This document shows, one piece after another, positions 37,620-47,414 of a stretch of 64,000 bases of DNA. The stretch is taken from the NCBI RefSeq assembly GCF_000421705.1, contig NZ_ATXN01000005.1, forward strand, positions 62,001 to 126,000, written 5' to 3'. The DNA comes from Brevundimonas naejangsanensis DSM 23858. Its GTDB lineage: Bacteria > Pseudomonadota > Alphaproteobacteria > Caulobacterales > Caulobacteraceae. The translations under genes were made by a program, and so were the position numbers. The stretch's first letter is position 1. The number at the start of each line of letters is the position of its first letter. Under the pieces are notes generated by a model, which saw only the letters and a list, made by a program, of their open reading frames with translations, did not search any database and had not been told where the DNA came from.

Positions 37620-39007
37620 CGCGAACCTCCCTCGTGACGGCGCAGGGCGAAGGCGAAGGCGGCGCCGCCCAGCGACGGGCTGCGTTGCGCCGACAGGGCG
37701 CCGCCGTGACGTTCCACGATGGTGCGCGTGACCGACAGGCCCAGACCCATCCCGCCCGACTTGGTGGTGGTCAGGGGCTGGAAGATATGTTCGACGTCCG
37801 CCTCGGCGATGCCGCCGCCGTTGTCCTCGACGCTGATGCGATAGACGGGACCTTCCACGCGGCCGGTCACGTGGACGGCGCCGCCGCCTGGACGGTCCGC
37901 CGCCGCTTCGACCGCATTGCGCACCAGATTGACCAGAGCCTGCTGGAACTGGATGCGGTCGGCGCGGACGTCGTCGTCCTCGGCCTCGGCGTCGAGGCGG
38001 ACCTCGACCTTCTTGTCCTGGCCGATCATCTGCAGAATGGGCGCCAGATCCTCGATCATGGAGGAGACGCGCTCGCGCCCCAACACGCTGGTTTCAATGG
38101 TCAGAAGCTCGCGCATTCGGTGGATCAGCTTGCCGGCGCGAAGCAACTGGCCCTTGGCCAGATCAAGCGGCGGGCGGGCGGCGTCGGCGGCGGGGCCGGC
38201 CTTTAGCATTTCCGCCTGGCTGGCGTGAATATAGGCGGTCGCGGCGCTGAGCGGCTGGTTCAGCTCATGGGCCAGGGTGGCGGCCATCTCGCCCAGGGAG
38301 TTCAGTCGCCAGACCTTGTTGAGTTGGGCGTGCAGTTCACGCGCCTGCGCCTCGGCCGCATGTGAGTGCGTCAGGTCGGTCAGGGCCACGGCCACGTGCT
38401 CCACGCCCGATCCGCCGGGGCCAGGCGTCGAGGGGATCAGACCGAAGCGCAGGCTGAGCGGAAAGGTCGAGCCGTCGGCGCGGCGGCCGGTCCAATAGCC
38501 GCGGCGGTTTTCCAAGTGGCCCGCCTGGGCGTCGGACCGGAGGACGGCGTCTATGTCGAACTCGGCCGTCAGATCGGAAAAGGCGCGTCCCAGCGCCGCC
38601 TCGCGCGGCAGGCCGAACAGGGCCACGGCGGAGCCGTTCATCCGCTGGATCAGACCTTCCCGGCTGAGGGTGAGGGCGGGGGTCGACAGGAAGGCGGCGT
38701 GCAGCATGGCGTCGCGCGCCGTCAGTTGGCGCGCCATGTCGCGGTCCTGACGCCAGGCTGCGATCAGGCTCAGGATCGACAGCAGGATGAAGACCAGGGC
38801 GATCAGGAGCGCCGGGCGGGTCGCTGCCCACGGAAACGCCAGGGCGAACGCCAGGACGGCGCCCGTCAGCGTCGAGAACGCCAGAGCCGCAGCCCAGGCG
38901 TGGGGCTTGCGATGCGAGGCGACGGGGTGGCGACGATCCAATGCGGAATAAATCGAAAGTCCTCCTCGCGCCTGCCCGACCAGGGCCGAGATCTTTCGTA
39001 ACAGCAT
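37616..39007 (-). CDS. FixL-like PAS sensor histidine kinase
   Basis: 463 residues from ATG 39007; a GTG at 39085 would add 26. Two membrane segments near the N-terminus (HAWAAALAFSTLTGAVLAF and ALLIALVFILLSILSLIAAW) are followed by a PAS domain (RRADGSTFPLSLRFG). The kinase core has His247 in LAHELNQPLSAA, with N, G1 and G2 boxes (NLVRNAVEAA, EDNGGGIA, GGMGLGLSVTRTIV). The PAS domain lacks the heme-ligand His context of true FixL as far as I can see, so oxygen sensing is doubtful. Paired with the FixJ-type regulator by overlap. Confidence 0.85.
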   Translation of the reverse strand: MLLRKISALVGQARGGLSIYSALDRRHPVASHRKPHAWAAALAFSTLTGAVLAFALAFPWAATRPALLIALVFILLSILSLIAAWRQDRDMARQLTARDAMLHAAFLSTPALTLSREGLIQRMNGSAVALFGLPREAALGRAFSDLTAEFDIDAVLRSDAQAGHLENRRGYWTGRRADGSTFPLSLRFGLIPSTPGPGGSGVEHVAVALTDLTHSHAAEAQARELHAQLNKVWRLNSLGEMAATLAHELNQPLSAATAYIHASQAEMLKAGPAADAARPPLDLAKGQLLRAGKLIHRMRELLTIETSVLGRERVSSMIEDLAPILQMIGQDKKVEVRLDAEAEDDDVRADRIQFQQALVNLVRNAVEAAADRPGGGAVHVTGRVEGPVYRISVEDNGGGIAEADVEHIFQPLTTTKSGGMGLGLSVTRTIVERHGGALSAQRSPSLGGAAFAFALRRHEGGSR

Positions 39008-39068
39008 CGTCAGAATCAAGACGTTGCGAGGTTCTAAATATTCGCAGTGAAGGTTGCAATCATCGCCA

Positions 39069-39123
39069 GTGATCAGAGAGATCACAGAAAGCTACATTTC
39101 TAAAGATAACGACGATATTCGTT
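39069..39123. promoter_or_regulatory. Two palindromes in the divergent fixL-like / porin gap
   Basis: GTGATC-AGAGA-GATCAC at 39069-39085 and AACGA-CGATAT-TCGTT at 39108-39123. They lie in an AT-richer 296-base gap that must hold the promoters of the FixL-like operon and the TorF-like porin. The gap contains no gene I can support. Confidence 0.4.
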
Positions 39124-39303
39124 ACCTTGTTAACGCTGTTGCTTAACTCTACCGTTTCGACGCTGGAGATTCATGTCGTCAGCAGATGTCGATCTTGTGG
39201 TTCCGACGTCCCTCGTCGGGACATGCGGATTTATACGTAGGCGGCAGTTTACGATTCCATACGGATATGCCCGGCAAGAAGGCCTCACTCAAAAGAGGTC
39301 CGA

Positions 39304-40023
39304 ATGCCCTTTCATGTTTCAGCCCCCCGCCAGAATGGCGCGCGCGGGCTTTGTACGGCGGCTCTGGTCGCAGTCGCCTGTGCTGCTAACCCTGCGACGG
39401 CGCAGTCCGTAGATGGCCGCTGGAGCGGCCAACTGGGCCTCGCCAGCGAATACGTCGGCAAGGGGCTGGGCAAGAGCGCGGGCGATCCCAGCCTGAACGG
39501 AACGCTGGAGGCGTCGTACGGCGATCTCTACGGCAGCGTCTTCGCCTCGACCGCCAACCTGTCTCAGGGTTCGGACGCCGAGATCATCACGGCTCTGGGC
39601 TGGCGGCCCAGGGCGGCGGGCTTCGCCTTTGATCTGTCGGTGATGAACCGCGACCTGCCTGGGACGCGGCCCGGCGTCGACGCCAACTATTGGGAATATC
39701 AGGCGGACGTCTCGCGCAGGTTCGGGCGCGTGTCCGGGCGGCTGCGCGTCAACTACACGCCGGACGGCTTCGCCGCGACGCGACAGGCCTGGTGGATCGA
39801 GGCTCAGGCGGCCGCGCCGCTGGGTCCGCGCGCCCGGGCCTCGGCCGCCTTCGCCGTTCGTTCGGCCGACGGCGGGGCCGACTACAACGCCTGGAATCTG
39901 GGTGTGAAATACAACCTGAGCGAGCGATGGGCGATCGACGCCCGCTGGTACGACACCGACAGTCGTTCGCTGGGCGATAGCTATGACGGGCGCCTGGTCG
40001 GTGCGCTCAGCTTCAACTTCTGA
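39304..40023 (+). CDS. TorF-family putative porin
   Basis: 239 residues from ATG 39304 with AGAGG before it. The signal peptide (TAALVAVACAANPATAQS) is followed by a beta-rich outer-membrane domain. GQLGLASEYVGKGLGKSAGDPSL resembles the start of TorF/Gcw_chp proteins (LVSDYRFRGISQS..P), and strands with aromatic ends continue to a C-terminal Phe (VGALSFNF). Substrate unknown. It is followed after 50 bases by the chemotaxis operon. Confidence 0.78.
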   Translation: MPFHVSAPRQNGARGLCTAALVAVACAANPATAQSVDGRWSGQLGLASEYVGKGLGKSAGDPSLNGTLEASYGDLYGSVFASTANLSQGSDAEIITALGWRPRAAGFAFDLSVMNRDLPGTRPGVDANYWEYQADVSRRFGRVSGRLRVNYTPDGFAATRQAWWIEAQAAAPLGPRARASAAFAVRSADGGADYNAWNLGVKYNLSERWAIDARWYDTDSRSLGDSYDGRLVGALSFNF

Positions 40024-40073
40024 TCGAAAGCCGTTTTCGGCTCTCAAGAGAATCTTCACGGGGGAAGAGTTAG

Positions 40074-42059
40074 ATGGACGCCATGTTGAGCGACCTGAAG
40101 ATCGAAAAGAAACTGATGGCGGCCTTTGCGGTCGTGATTCTGGCCATCGTCGCCATGGGGCTGACGGTGTTTTTGCAGATCAATGCGCTGGATGCGGCGC
40201 GGACGGATCGTTCGCGCGCAGGCGTGGTCCAGCGTGAGGCCGAGGCGGCGCAATTCTATCTGGCGCGTCAGGAGGCCAGCTATCGCGGCTTCCTGGTGTC
40301 GCGCGACCCTTATTATCTTCAGCGTGTCGAAGAGCATCGCAAGAGCTTCAATCAGAGCCTGGACCGGCTGGTCCAGCTGGACCGCTCCAGCGCGGCGCAG
40401 GCGCGGGCGGCCCGCACGGCTGCGGACGAGTGGAACAAGCAGGTGGTTCAGCGCGGCCGGGTCATGGTCGCCGATCAGGCGGGCTGGATGCAGGCCATCG
40501 CCATGGTCGGCCGCGAAGGCCAGGCGGACAAATTCATCGATCCGGCTGAAAGCGCGCTGGATGGACTGATCGAGAAGAAGGTTCAGGAAAGCCGCGTCTA
40601 TGGCGACAAGCAGGTGTCGGCCGCCAAGACGGCCCGCATTGTGCTGATCGGCGGCCTGCTGTTGGCCCTGGCGCTGGCGGGCGGCATGGCGGTGATGCTG
40701 ACCAATGTTTTGGCCAAGCCGCTGACGGCGATGACGACGGCCATGCGCCGCCTGGCCTCGGGCGACACCTCCGTCCCTGTTCCGGCCGCCGGCCGCAAGG
40801 ACGAGGTCGGCCAGATGGCCGCCGCCGTCCAGACCTTCAAGGACGCCGCCATCGCCAAGGAAGCCCTTGAGGCCGAGACGGCCGCCCAGCGTCGCGCGGT
40901 CGAGGAAGAGCGGGCCCGCGTCGAGGCCGAAAAGGCCAAGGCGGCCGAAGAGGACCGCATCGCCATCACCGCCCTGGCCCAGGGCCTGAATGCGATGGCT
41001 CATGGCGACCTGACGCATCGGATGACGGCCGATGTCGCGCCCAAGGCCGAACAGCTGAAGAGCGACTTCAACGCCGCCGTGTCCCAGCTGGAGCAGGCGG
41101 TGGCGGTGGTGGTCGGCAACGTCGCCGCCATCCGCTCGGGCTCGGGCGAGATCAGCCAGGCCTCGGACGACCTGTCGCGCCGCACCGAGCAGCAGGCCGC
41201 CAGCCTGGAAGAGACCGCCGCCGCTCTGGATGAAATCACCGCCACGGTGAACCGGACCGCCGACGGCGCCCGTCAGGCCTCGCGCGCCGTGCAGACCGCC
41301 CGCAACGAGGCCGAGGCCTCCGGCGTGGTGGTCAGCGACGCCGTCGCCGCCATGACCGCCATCGAACAGTCGTCCAACCAGATCGGCGCCATCATCGGCG
41401 TGATCGACGAAATCGCTTTCCAGACCAACCTGCTGGCCCTGAACGCAGGCGTCGAGGCGGCGCGGGCGGGGGACGCCGGGCGGGGCTTCGCCGTGGTGGC
41501 TTCGGAAGTGCGGGCGCTGGCCCAGCGCTCGGCAGAGGCGGCCAAGGAGATCAAGACCCTGATCACCGCCTCGGGCCGTCAGGTGGAGCAGGGCGTGAAC
41601 CTGGTCGGCCAGACCGGCCAAGCCCTGGGCCGCATCGTCGCCGGGGTGGCGGAAATCGACGGGCTGATGTCGGAAATCTCGGCCTCGGCTCAGGAACAGG
41701 CGACGGGCCTGCAACAGGTCAATACCGCCGTGAACCAGATGGATCAGGTCACGCAGCAGAACGCCGCGATGGTCGAGGAATCGACCGCCGCCAGCCATTC
41801 GCTGGCTCAGGAGGCCGATGTCCTGGCCGCGTCGGTGGCGCACTTCAAGGTGGATCAATCCAAGGGCGCCCAGGCGGCGCCCCTGCGCGCGCCTGCGTTC
41901 AAGCCGGTTGCGCCTGAGCCGGTCGGCGTCGAGCCGGTTGCGCCCGCCCCGCGCACGCCCCAGCCGGTGGCCGAGACGGTCGCCGCCCTGAAGACGATGG
42001 GACGCGGCGGCGCGGCCCTGAAAGCTGAAATCATCGAAGACGGGTGGGAGGAGTTCTGA
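40074..42059 (+). CDS. Methyl-accepting chemotaxis protein
   Basis: 661 residues. TM1 is at about 14-34 and TM2 at about 190-212, flanking a helical periplasmic sensor domain of roughly 150 residues (CHASE3-like, with REAEAAQFYLARQEASYRGFL). HAMP (LTAMTTAMRRLASGDTSVPV) and a long coiled coil precede the signalling hairpin (IDEIAFQTNLLALNAGVEAA near 445). It ends in DGWEEF, a WxxF tether of the kind that recruits CheR and CheB. It heads the che operon like mcpA of Caulobacter, and its stop overlaps the next start (TGATG). Confidence 0.93.
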   Translation: MDAMLSDLKIEKKLMAAFAVVILAIVAMGLTVFLQINALDAARTDRSRAGVVQREAEAAQFYLARQEASYRGFLVSRDPYYLQRVEEHRKSFNQSLDRLVQLDRSSAAQARAARTAADEWNKQVVQRGRVMVADQAGWMQAIAMVGREGQADKFIDPAESALDGLIEKKVQESRVYGDKQVSAAKTARIVLIGGLLLALALAGGMAVMLTNVLAKPLTAMTTAMRRLASGDTSVPVPAAGRKDEVGQMAAAVQTFKDAAIAKEALEAETAAQRRAVEEERARVEAEKAKAAEEDRIAITALAQGLNAMAHGDLTHRMTADVAPKAEQLKSDFNAAVSQLEQAVAVVVGNVAAIRSGSGEISQASDDLSRRTEQQAASLEETAAALDEITATVNRTADGARQASRAVQTARNEAEASGVVVSDAVAAMTAIEQSSNQIGAIIGVIDEIAFQTNLLALNAGVEAARAGDAGRGFAVVASEVRALAQRSAEAAKEIKTLITASGRQVEQGVNLVGQTGQALGRIVAGVAEIDGLMSEISASAQEQATGLQQVNTAVNQMDQVTQQNAAMVEESTAASHSLAQEADVLAASVAHFKVDQSKGAQAAPLRAPAFKPVAPEPVGVEPVAPAPRTPQPVAETVAALKTMGRGGAALKAEIIEDGWEEF

Positions 42060-42340
42060 TGACGGCCACGGTCGTTCTGGCCCCGGTTCTGGACCTGCGC
42101 GCGGCCGAGCCGCTGAAGGGCGAATTGCTGGCGGCGCGCGGTCAGGCCCTGGCGCTGGACGGTTCGGCCGTCGAGCGGCTGGGCGGGCTGTGCCTTCAAC
42201 TGCTGTTGTCGGCGATCCGTACCTGGCGCGCCGACGGCCAGGCTTTGACCTTCGTCAATGCGTCCGAGGCGCTGACGACCCAATGGAGCGCCTTCGGCGC
42301 TTCGCTGGCTGACCTTTCCGCACAGGACGCCCTGCAATGA
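42059..42340 (+). CDS. cheX: Small STAS-domain chemotaxis protein CheX (Caulobacter nomenclature)
   Basis: 93 residues. A STAS-like fold is indicated by VVLAPVLDLRAAEPLKGELL at the start, LALDGSAVERLGGLCLQLLL in the middle (where STAS proteins carry the Asp-Gly-Ser loop) and ALTFVNASEALTTQWSAFG. Position between mcp and cheY matches cheX of the Caulobacter operon; it is unrelated to the CheX phosphatase of spirochaetes and Thermotoga. It overlaps its neighbours by one base (mcp) and four (cheY). Function unproven. Confidence 0.78.
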   Translation: MTATVVLAPVLDLRAAEPLKGELLAARGQALALDGSAVERLGGLCLQLLLSAIRTWRADGQALTFVNASEALTTQWSAFGASLADLSAQDALQ

Positions 42341-42702
42341 CCAAGACCGTTCTGACCGTCGACGATTCGCGCACCATGCGCGACATGCTGATGCTGGCGC
42401 TCAAGGATGCGGGCTATCGCGTGGTCCAGGCCGAGGACGGCGTCCACGGTCTGGAGGTGCTTCAGGCCGAGAGCCCCGACATCGTCATCACCGACATCAA
42501 CATGCCGCGCATGGATGGCTTCGGCTTCATCGAGGGGATGCGGGCGGACCCGGCCTTCAGCGCCGTTCCCGTGCTGGTCCTGACGACCGAGAGCGACGCC
42601 GCCAAGAAGCAGCGCGCCCGCGAGGCCGGGGCCACCGGCTGGATCGTCAAGCCGTTCGATCCGGTGCGTCTGGTCGACGCCGTGCGCCGCGTGGCGGCGT
42701 AA
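42337..42702 (+). CDS. cheY: CheY response regulator, first copy
   Basis: 121 residues, single receiver domain. Asp9-Asp10 bind Mg, Asp53 (ITDINMPRMDGFGF) accepts phosphate, and Thr/Lys switch residues are in LVLTTESDAAKKQRA and WIVKPFDP. A typical CheY, and position matches cheYI. It would be phosphorylated by CheA and act at the flagellar motor or as phosphate sink; sequence does not say which of the three copies binds FliM. Confidence 0.92.
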   Translation: MTKTVLTVDDSRTMRDMLMLALKDAGYRVVQAEDGVHGLEVLQAESPDIVITDINMPRMDGFGFIEGMRADPAFSAVPVLVLTTESDAAKKQRAREAGATGWIVKPFDPVRLVDAVRRVAA

Positions 42703-42722
42703 GAAAAGAGGGGCGTGGGGCG

Positions 42723-45023
42723 ATGAGCGACGATCCGTTCGAGGCGATCAAGGCGACCTTCTTTCAGGAGTGCGAGGAACTGCTCGCCGACCTGGAAGGC
42801 AATCTGCTGACGCTGGAGTCCGGTTCGACGGACATCGAGGTCATCAACGCCGTCTTCCGGGCCGTCCATTCGGTCAAGGGCGGGGCCGGGGCCTTCGGTC
42901 TGGAGAATCTGGTCCGTTTCGCCCACGTCTTCGAGACCTTGATGGACGAACTGCGCTCGGGCCGGAAGCCGTGCGACGATCCGACGGTGAAGACCCTGCT
43001 GCGCGCCTCTGACGTGCTGGCCGATCACGTCGCCGCGGCGCGCGGCGCGGGCGCAGCCGTCGATCCGGTGCGTTCGGCCGGACTGGTCGCCGAGCTTGAG
43101 GCCCTGACCTATGGCGGGGCCGCGCCGGTCGCAGCGGCCGAGCCGGAAGAGGACGACTTCGGCTTCACGCCCGTCGCCATGGACCTGGGGGCGTTCGACG
43201 CCCCGGCGGGTCTGCCCGACCTGCCGCCGTTGCCGGATCTGGCGGCTTTGGCGCCCTTGCCTGACCTGTCGGCCCTTGCAGCTGCAGGCGGCTGGAAGGT
43301 CGTCTTCCGTCCCCATCCGCGCCTCTACGCCAGCGCCAATGAGACCGGGCTGCTGCTGCGCGAACTGGCCCGCCTGGGCCCGACGCGGGTGCAGATGGAC
43401 GACAGCGGCCTGCCGCTGCTGGACGCGCTGGAGCCGACCGACAGCCACCTGATCTGGACCATCGAACTGGACGGCGACGCCAGCGAGACCGAGGTGCGCG
43501 AGGTCTTCGACTTCGTGGAGATGGACTGCGATCTCAGCGTCACGCCGCTGGGCGATGCGGCGCCGGTCGAGGCCGCGCTCGCCGCCGTGGCTGACGAGGA
43601 TGACAGCGACGCTTCGGCCCTGGCCCGCGCGGCGTCGTCGGAACTGGATATCGCCGCCCTGCTGGCCTCGGTCGGCGCCGCGTCGACGGAAGCGCCTGCC
43701 CCTGTCGCCGCGCCTGTGATCGCCCCCGCGCCTGAGCCTGTCGCGCCGCCGCCCCCGGTCAAACCTGCGCCCGCGCCGACCGCTGCGGCGCCTGTGCAAA
43801 CGGCGCCTCCCGCCGCCGCGCCCGTGACCATCCGCGTCGATCTGGAGCGGGTGGACCGCCTGATCAATGCGGTCGGGGAACTGGTCATCCAGCAGGCCAT
43901 GCTGGCCCAGCGCGTGACCGAGAGCGGCCTGGCCCGCTCGTCCGACATCGGTCTGGGCCTCGAAGATCTGGAGCTGCTGACGCGCGAGATTCAGGACAGC
44001 GTCATGGCCATCCGCGCCCAGCCGGTGAAGTCGGTGTTCCAGCGGATGCCGCGTCTGGTGCGCGAGGCGGCCGAGGCCACCGGCAAGAAGGTGAAACTGG
44101 TCACGTCCGGCGAGGACACCGAGGTCGACAAGACCGTGATCGAACGCCTGTCCGATCCTATCACCCACATGCTGCGCAACGCCATCGACCACGGGCTGGA
44201 AGGGCCTGAGGAGCGTCTGGCGGCGGGCAAACCGGCCGAGGGGACGGTGCGTCTGGCGGCCCTGCACCGCTCGGGCCGGATCGTCATCGAGATCTCCGAC
44301 GACGGCAAGGGCATCAACCGCCCGCGCGTCAAGGGCATCGCCGTCGAGCGCGGCCTGATCGCCGAGGACGCCATCCTGTCGGACGACGAGATCGACAACC
44401 TGATCTTCCTGCCCGGCTTCTCGACCGCGACCGAGGTGTCGGACCTATCGGGCCGGGGCGTCGGCATGGACGTGGTGCGCCGCTCGATCCAGTCGCTGGG
44501 CGGGCGTATCTCGATCAGCTCCGTGCCGGGCAAGGGCTCGACCTTCACCCTCAGCCTGCCGCTGACGCTGGCCGTGCTGGACGGCATGGTGGTCGGCGCG
44601 GCCGATCAGACCCTGGTCGCGCCCCTGGCCGCCATCGTCGAGAGCCTGACGCCGAACGAGGCCGACATCCATTACGTCGGCGGCGTCGATCCGGTGTTGC
44701 GCTTCCGCGAGGCCTTCGTGCCGCTGGTGGACGTGGCGCAGGTCATGGGTTTCCGCGACGACCCCACGGTCCTGAAGGGCGGGGTGGTGATGATCGTCGA
44801 GACCGAGAGCGGCCAGCGCGCCGCCCTGCTGGTCGACGCCATCCACGGCCAGCGCCAGGTCGTCATCAAGAGCCTGGAATCCAACTACCGCCACGTCGAG
44901 GGCGTGGCCGCCGCCACCATCTTGGGCGACGGCCGCGTGGCCCTGATCCTCGATATCGACGCCCTAGTGACCGCCAAGCGTTCCCGAACCCCGTCGCGTT
45001 CCGACCTGCAAATGGCGAGCTGA
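42723..45023 (+). CDS. cheA: Chemotaxis histidine kinase CheA
   Basis: 766 residues with the five-domain layout. P1 carries His49 (AVHSVKGGAGAFGL). A middle domain of about 190-285 (WKVVFRPHPRLYASANETGL) fits a P2-like or regulatory unit. An Ala/Pro-rich linker (about 318-370) leads to P3, P4 (HMLRNAIDHGLEGPEER, DDGKGINRPRVKG, GRGVGMDVVRRSI) and a CheW-like P5. It phosphorylates CheY copies and CheB in response to receptor state. It starts 20 bases after cheY, with AAGAGGGG before it. Confidence 0.96.
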   Translation: MSDDPFEAIKATFFQECEELLADLEGNLLTLESGSTDIEVINAVFRAVHSVKGGAGAFGLENLVRFAHVFETLMDELRSGRKPCDDPTVKTLLRASDVLADHVAAARGAGAAVDPVRSAGLVAELEALTYGGAAPVAAAEPEEDDFGFTPVAMDLGAFDAPAGLPDLPPLPDLAALAPLPDLSALAAAGGWKVVFRPHPRLYASANETGLLLRELARLGPTRVQMDDSGLPLLDALEPTDSHLIWTIELDGDASETEVREVFDFVEMDCDLSVTPLGDAAPVEAALAAVADEDDSDASALARAASSELDIAALLASVGAASTEAPAPVAAPVIAPAPEPVAPPPPVKPAPAPTAAAPVQTAPPAAAPVTIRVDLERVDRLINAVGELVIQQAMLAQRVTESGLARSSDIGLGLEDLELLTREIQDSVMAIRAQPVKSVFQRMPRLVREAAEATGKKVKLVTSGEDTEVDKTVIERLSDPITHMLRNAIDHGLEGPEERLAAGKPAEGTVRLAALHRSGRIVIEISDDGKGINRPRVKGIAVERGLIAEDAILSDDEIDNLIFLPGFSTATEVSDLSGRGVGMDVVRRSIQSLGGRISISSVPGKGSTFTLSLPLTLAVLDGMVVGAADQTLVAPLAAIVESLTPNEADIHYVGGVDPVLRFREAFVPLVDVAQVMGFRDDPTVLKGGVVMIVETESGQRAALLVDAIHGQRQVVIKSLESNYRHVEGVAAATILGDGRVALILDIDALVTAKRSRTPSRSDLQMAS

Positions 45024-45026
45024 ACC

Positions 45027-45509
45027 ATGACCCACATTGACCAAATCCTCACCCCCAACGTCGCCGGGACCGACCGCGAACTGATCGCCTTCCGCATCGG
45101 CGAACAGGAATTCTGCGTCGACATCATGAGCGTGCGCGAGATTCGCGGCTGGACCCCGGCCACGCCCCTGCCGCGCTCGCCCGCCTATATGAAGGGCGTC
45201 ATCAACCTGCGCGGGGTGGTGCTGCCGATCATCGATCTGGGCGCGCGCTTCGGCCTCCAGACCGGCGAGCCGACCGAGCGTCACGTCATCATGGTGGCCC
45301 ATGTGGGTTCGCGTCTGGTGGGCCTGCTGGTCGATGCGGTGTCGGACATCGTGCAACTGTCGGACGCGGCCATCCAGCCGACCCCGGACGTGGCCAGCGA
45401 TCATGTGAAGTCCTTCGTCAAGGGCATCTTCGCTGTCGAAGGCGGCCGCATGATCAGCCTGATCGATCTGGATCACGTCCTGCCGGAAAGCGAGGCCGAA
45501 GCGGCATGA
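45027..45509 (+). CDS. cheW: Chemotaxis coupling protein CheW
   Basis: 160 residues, a single CheW domain: [21 protein letters not shown] at the start, then [26 protein letters not shown] and [17 protein letters not shown]. It couples receptors to CheA. Three bases separate it from cheA, and it overlaps cheR by four (ATGA), so it is translationally coupled. Confidence 0.95.
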   Translation: MTHIDQILTPNVAGTDRELIAFRIGEQEFCVDIMSVREIRGWTPATPLPRSPAYMKGVINLRGVVLPIIDLGARFGLQTGEPTERHVIMVAHVGSRLVGLLVDAVSDIVQLSDAAIQPTPDVASDHVKSFVKGIFAVEGGRMISLIDLDHVLPESEAEAA

Positions 45510-46372
45510 CGACCGTCGCCGGGCGGGGAGCCCTGGTCGAAGGCGAGTTCGTCTTCACGGCCGAGGATTTCCGCCACATCGCCCAGACCCTGCACGCCCA
45601 CGCAGGCATCGCCCTCAGCGAAGGCAAGGCGGCGCTGGTCTATTCGCGCCTGGCCAAGCGCCTGCGCCTGCTGGGCCTGCGCAGCTTCCGCGACTATTGC
45701 GCCCTGATCGACGGCGCGCAGGGCGTGGACGAGCGCCAGGCGATGATGGCGGCCCTGACCACCAACGTCACTCGCTTTTACCGCGAGCCGCACCACTTCG
45801 ATCACCTGCGCGATCAAGTGATGCCGGAACTGGCCGCCAAGGCGCGGGCGGGCGGGCGGGTGCGCCTGTGGTCGGCCGCCTGCTCGAACGGGCAGGAGCC
45901 CTATTCGATGGCGATGACGGTGCTGGAGGTTCTGCCGGAAGCGGCCGAACTGGACGTGCGCATCCTGGCCACCGACATCGACCCCAACATGGTCGCCGAG
46001 GGCGCGGCGGGGGTCTATTCCGACGACCTGTTGGCCCCGGTCCCGGCCGCGTCGCGCAGGCATTTCGAGCCGGTGGCGGGCGCGCCCGGCCGGTTCAGCG
46101 CCGATGCAGCCCTGCGGCGTCTTGTGGCGTTCAAGGAACTGAACCTGATCGGCGACTGGCCGATGCGCGGCCGCTTCGACGTCATCTTCTGCCGCAACGT
46201 GGTCATCTATTTCGACGACGCGACCCAGGAGCGCGTCTGGGGCCGGTTCACCCCGATCCTGAACCCCGGCGGCGTCCTCTACATCGGCCATTCCGAGCGG
46301 GTGACGGGTCCGGCGGCGCAACAGCTGCAACCGGCGGGCCTGACCACCTACGTCAAGGGAGCGGGGGCATGA
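45506..46372 (+). CDS. cheR: Chemotaxis protein methyltransferase CheR
   Basis: 288 residues. The N-terminal helical domain ([20 protein letters not shown]) is followed by the SAM-binding domain with [42 protein letters not shown] and [14 protein letters not shown]. It methylates glutamates of MCPs; the WEEF tail of the MCP in this operon offers a docking site. Overlaps both neighbours by four bases. Confidence 0.95.
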   Translation: MTTVAGRGALVEGEFVFTAEDFRHIAQTLHAHAGIALSEGKAALVYSRLAKRLRLLGLRSFRDYCALIDGAQGVDERQAMMAALTTNVTRFYREPHHFDHLRDQVMPELAAKARAGGRVRLWSAACSNGQEPYSMAMTVLEVLPEAAELDVRILATDIDPNMVAEGAAGVYSDDLLAPVPAASRRHFEPVAGAPGRFSADAALRRLVAFKELNLIGDWPMRGRFDVIFCRNVVIYFDDATQERVWGRFTPILNPGGVLYIGHSERVTGPAAQQLQPAGLTTYVKGAGA

Positions 46373-47406
46373 GCGCGGTCTCGGTCCTGGTGGTGGACGA
46401 CAGCGCCACCATGCGCAGCCTGATCAGCGCCGTCCTGCGCCGCGATCCAGAGATCAACGTGGTCGGCACGGCGGCCGATCCGCTGGAGGCGCGCACGAAG
46501 ATCAAGGAGCTGAACCCCGACGTCATCACCCTGGACGTCGAGATGCCCAATATGAACGGGCTGGAGTTCCTGGAGAAGATCATGCGGCTGCGGCCCATGC
46601 CGGTGGTCATGGTCTCGACCCTGACGCAGGCGGGGACCGACGTGACACTGGCCGCTCTGGAGGTCGGGGCGGTGGACGCCGTGGCCAAGCCCGCGCCCGG
46701 CGTGCCGGTTCAGGAAGCCTTCGGCGATCTGGCCGAAAAGGTGAAGGTCGCCGCCCGCTCGCGCGTCCGTCCGCTGGAGACCCGCGCGGTTCAGGGCCAC
46801 GAGGGCGCCTATCACGCCGACCCCAACCATGTGCTGGCGATTGGTTCGTCCACGGGCGGGGTCGAGGCCCTGCTGACCATTCTGTCGGCCTTCCCCGCCG
46901 ACTGCCCGGCGACGGTCGTCACCCAGCACATGCCCGCCAGCTTCACCAGGAGCTTCGCCGCGCGTCTGAACAAGGTCTCGGCCGCCACGGTCAGCGAGGC
47001 CGAGGATGGCGCGCCGCTGAAGTCGGGTCATGTCTACATCGCGCCGGGCGGGGACGCGCACCTGGTCGCCTCGGGCGGGCGCTGCCGCCTGATCGCCGCC
47101 GATCCGGTCAACGGCCACCGCCCTTCGGTCGACGTACTGTTCGGTTCGGTCGCCCAGCTGGGCCGCCCGATGACGGGCGTCATCCTGACCGGCATGGGCA
47201 AGGACGGAGCCAAGGGCCTGCTGGCCATGCGTCAGACGGGCGCCCGCACCCTGGGCCAGGACGAGGCGTCCTGCGTTGTCTATGGGATGCCGCGCGCGGC
47301 CTTCGAACTGGGCGCCGTCGAGCGCCAGCTGCCCCTGTCCCGCATGGCCCCGGCCATCCTCGAATCCTGCGCCGCCCGTACGGCCGCGCCCCAGACTGTC
47401 GCGTAA
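46369..47406 (+). CDS. cheB: Chemotaxis response regulator protein-glutamate methylesterase CheB
   Basis: 345 residues from ATG 46369, which overlaps the cheR stop. The receiver domain has Asp56 ([15 protein letters not shown]). The esterase domain has the Ser-His-Asp triad motifs [26 protein letters not shown] and [14 protein letters not shown]. It removes methyl groups from MCPs when phosphorylated by CheA, opposing CheR. Confidence 0.95.
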   Translation: MSAVSVLVVDDSATMRSLISAVLRRDPEINVVGTAADPLEARTKIKELNPDVITLDVEMPNMNGLEFLEKIMRLRPMPVVMVSTLTQAGTDVTLAALEVGAVDAVAKPAPGVPVQEAFGDLAEKVKVAARSRVRPLETRAVQGHEGAYHADPNHVLAIGSSTGGVEALLTILSAFPADCPATVVTQHMPASFTRSFAARLNKVSAATVSEAEDGAPLKSGHVYIAPGGDAHLVASGGRCRLIAADPVNGHRPSVDVLFGSVAQLGRPMTGVILTGMGKDGAKGLLAMRQTGARTLGQDEASCVVYGMPRAAFELGAVERQLPLSRMAPAILESCAARTAAPQTVA

Positions 47407-47414
47407 GGACGTTC

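Noticed and set aside
39119..39150. TTAA-rich sequence resembling a CtrA site (TTAACGCTGTTGCTTAAC)
   Set aside because: The spacing between TTAA and TTAAC is nine bases, not the seven of the Caulobacter consensus.
41855..42340. Small overlapping minus-strand ORFs around cheX
   Set aside because: Shadows of mcp and cheX; the plus-strand genes have matching operon position and overlaps.
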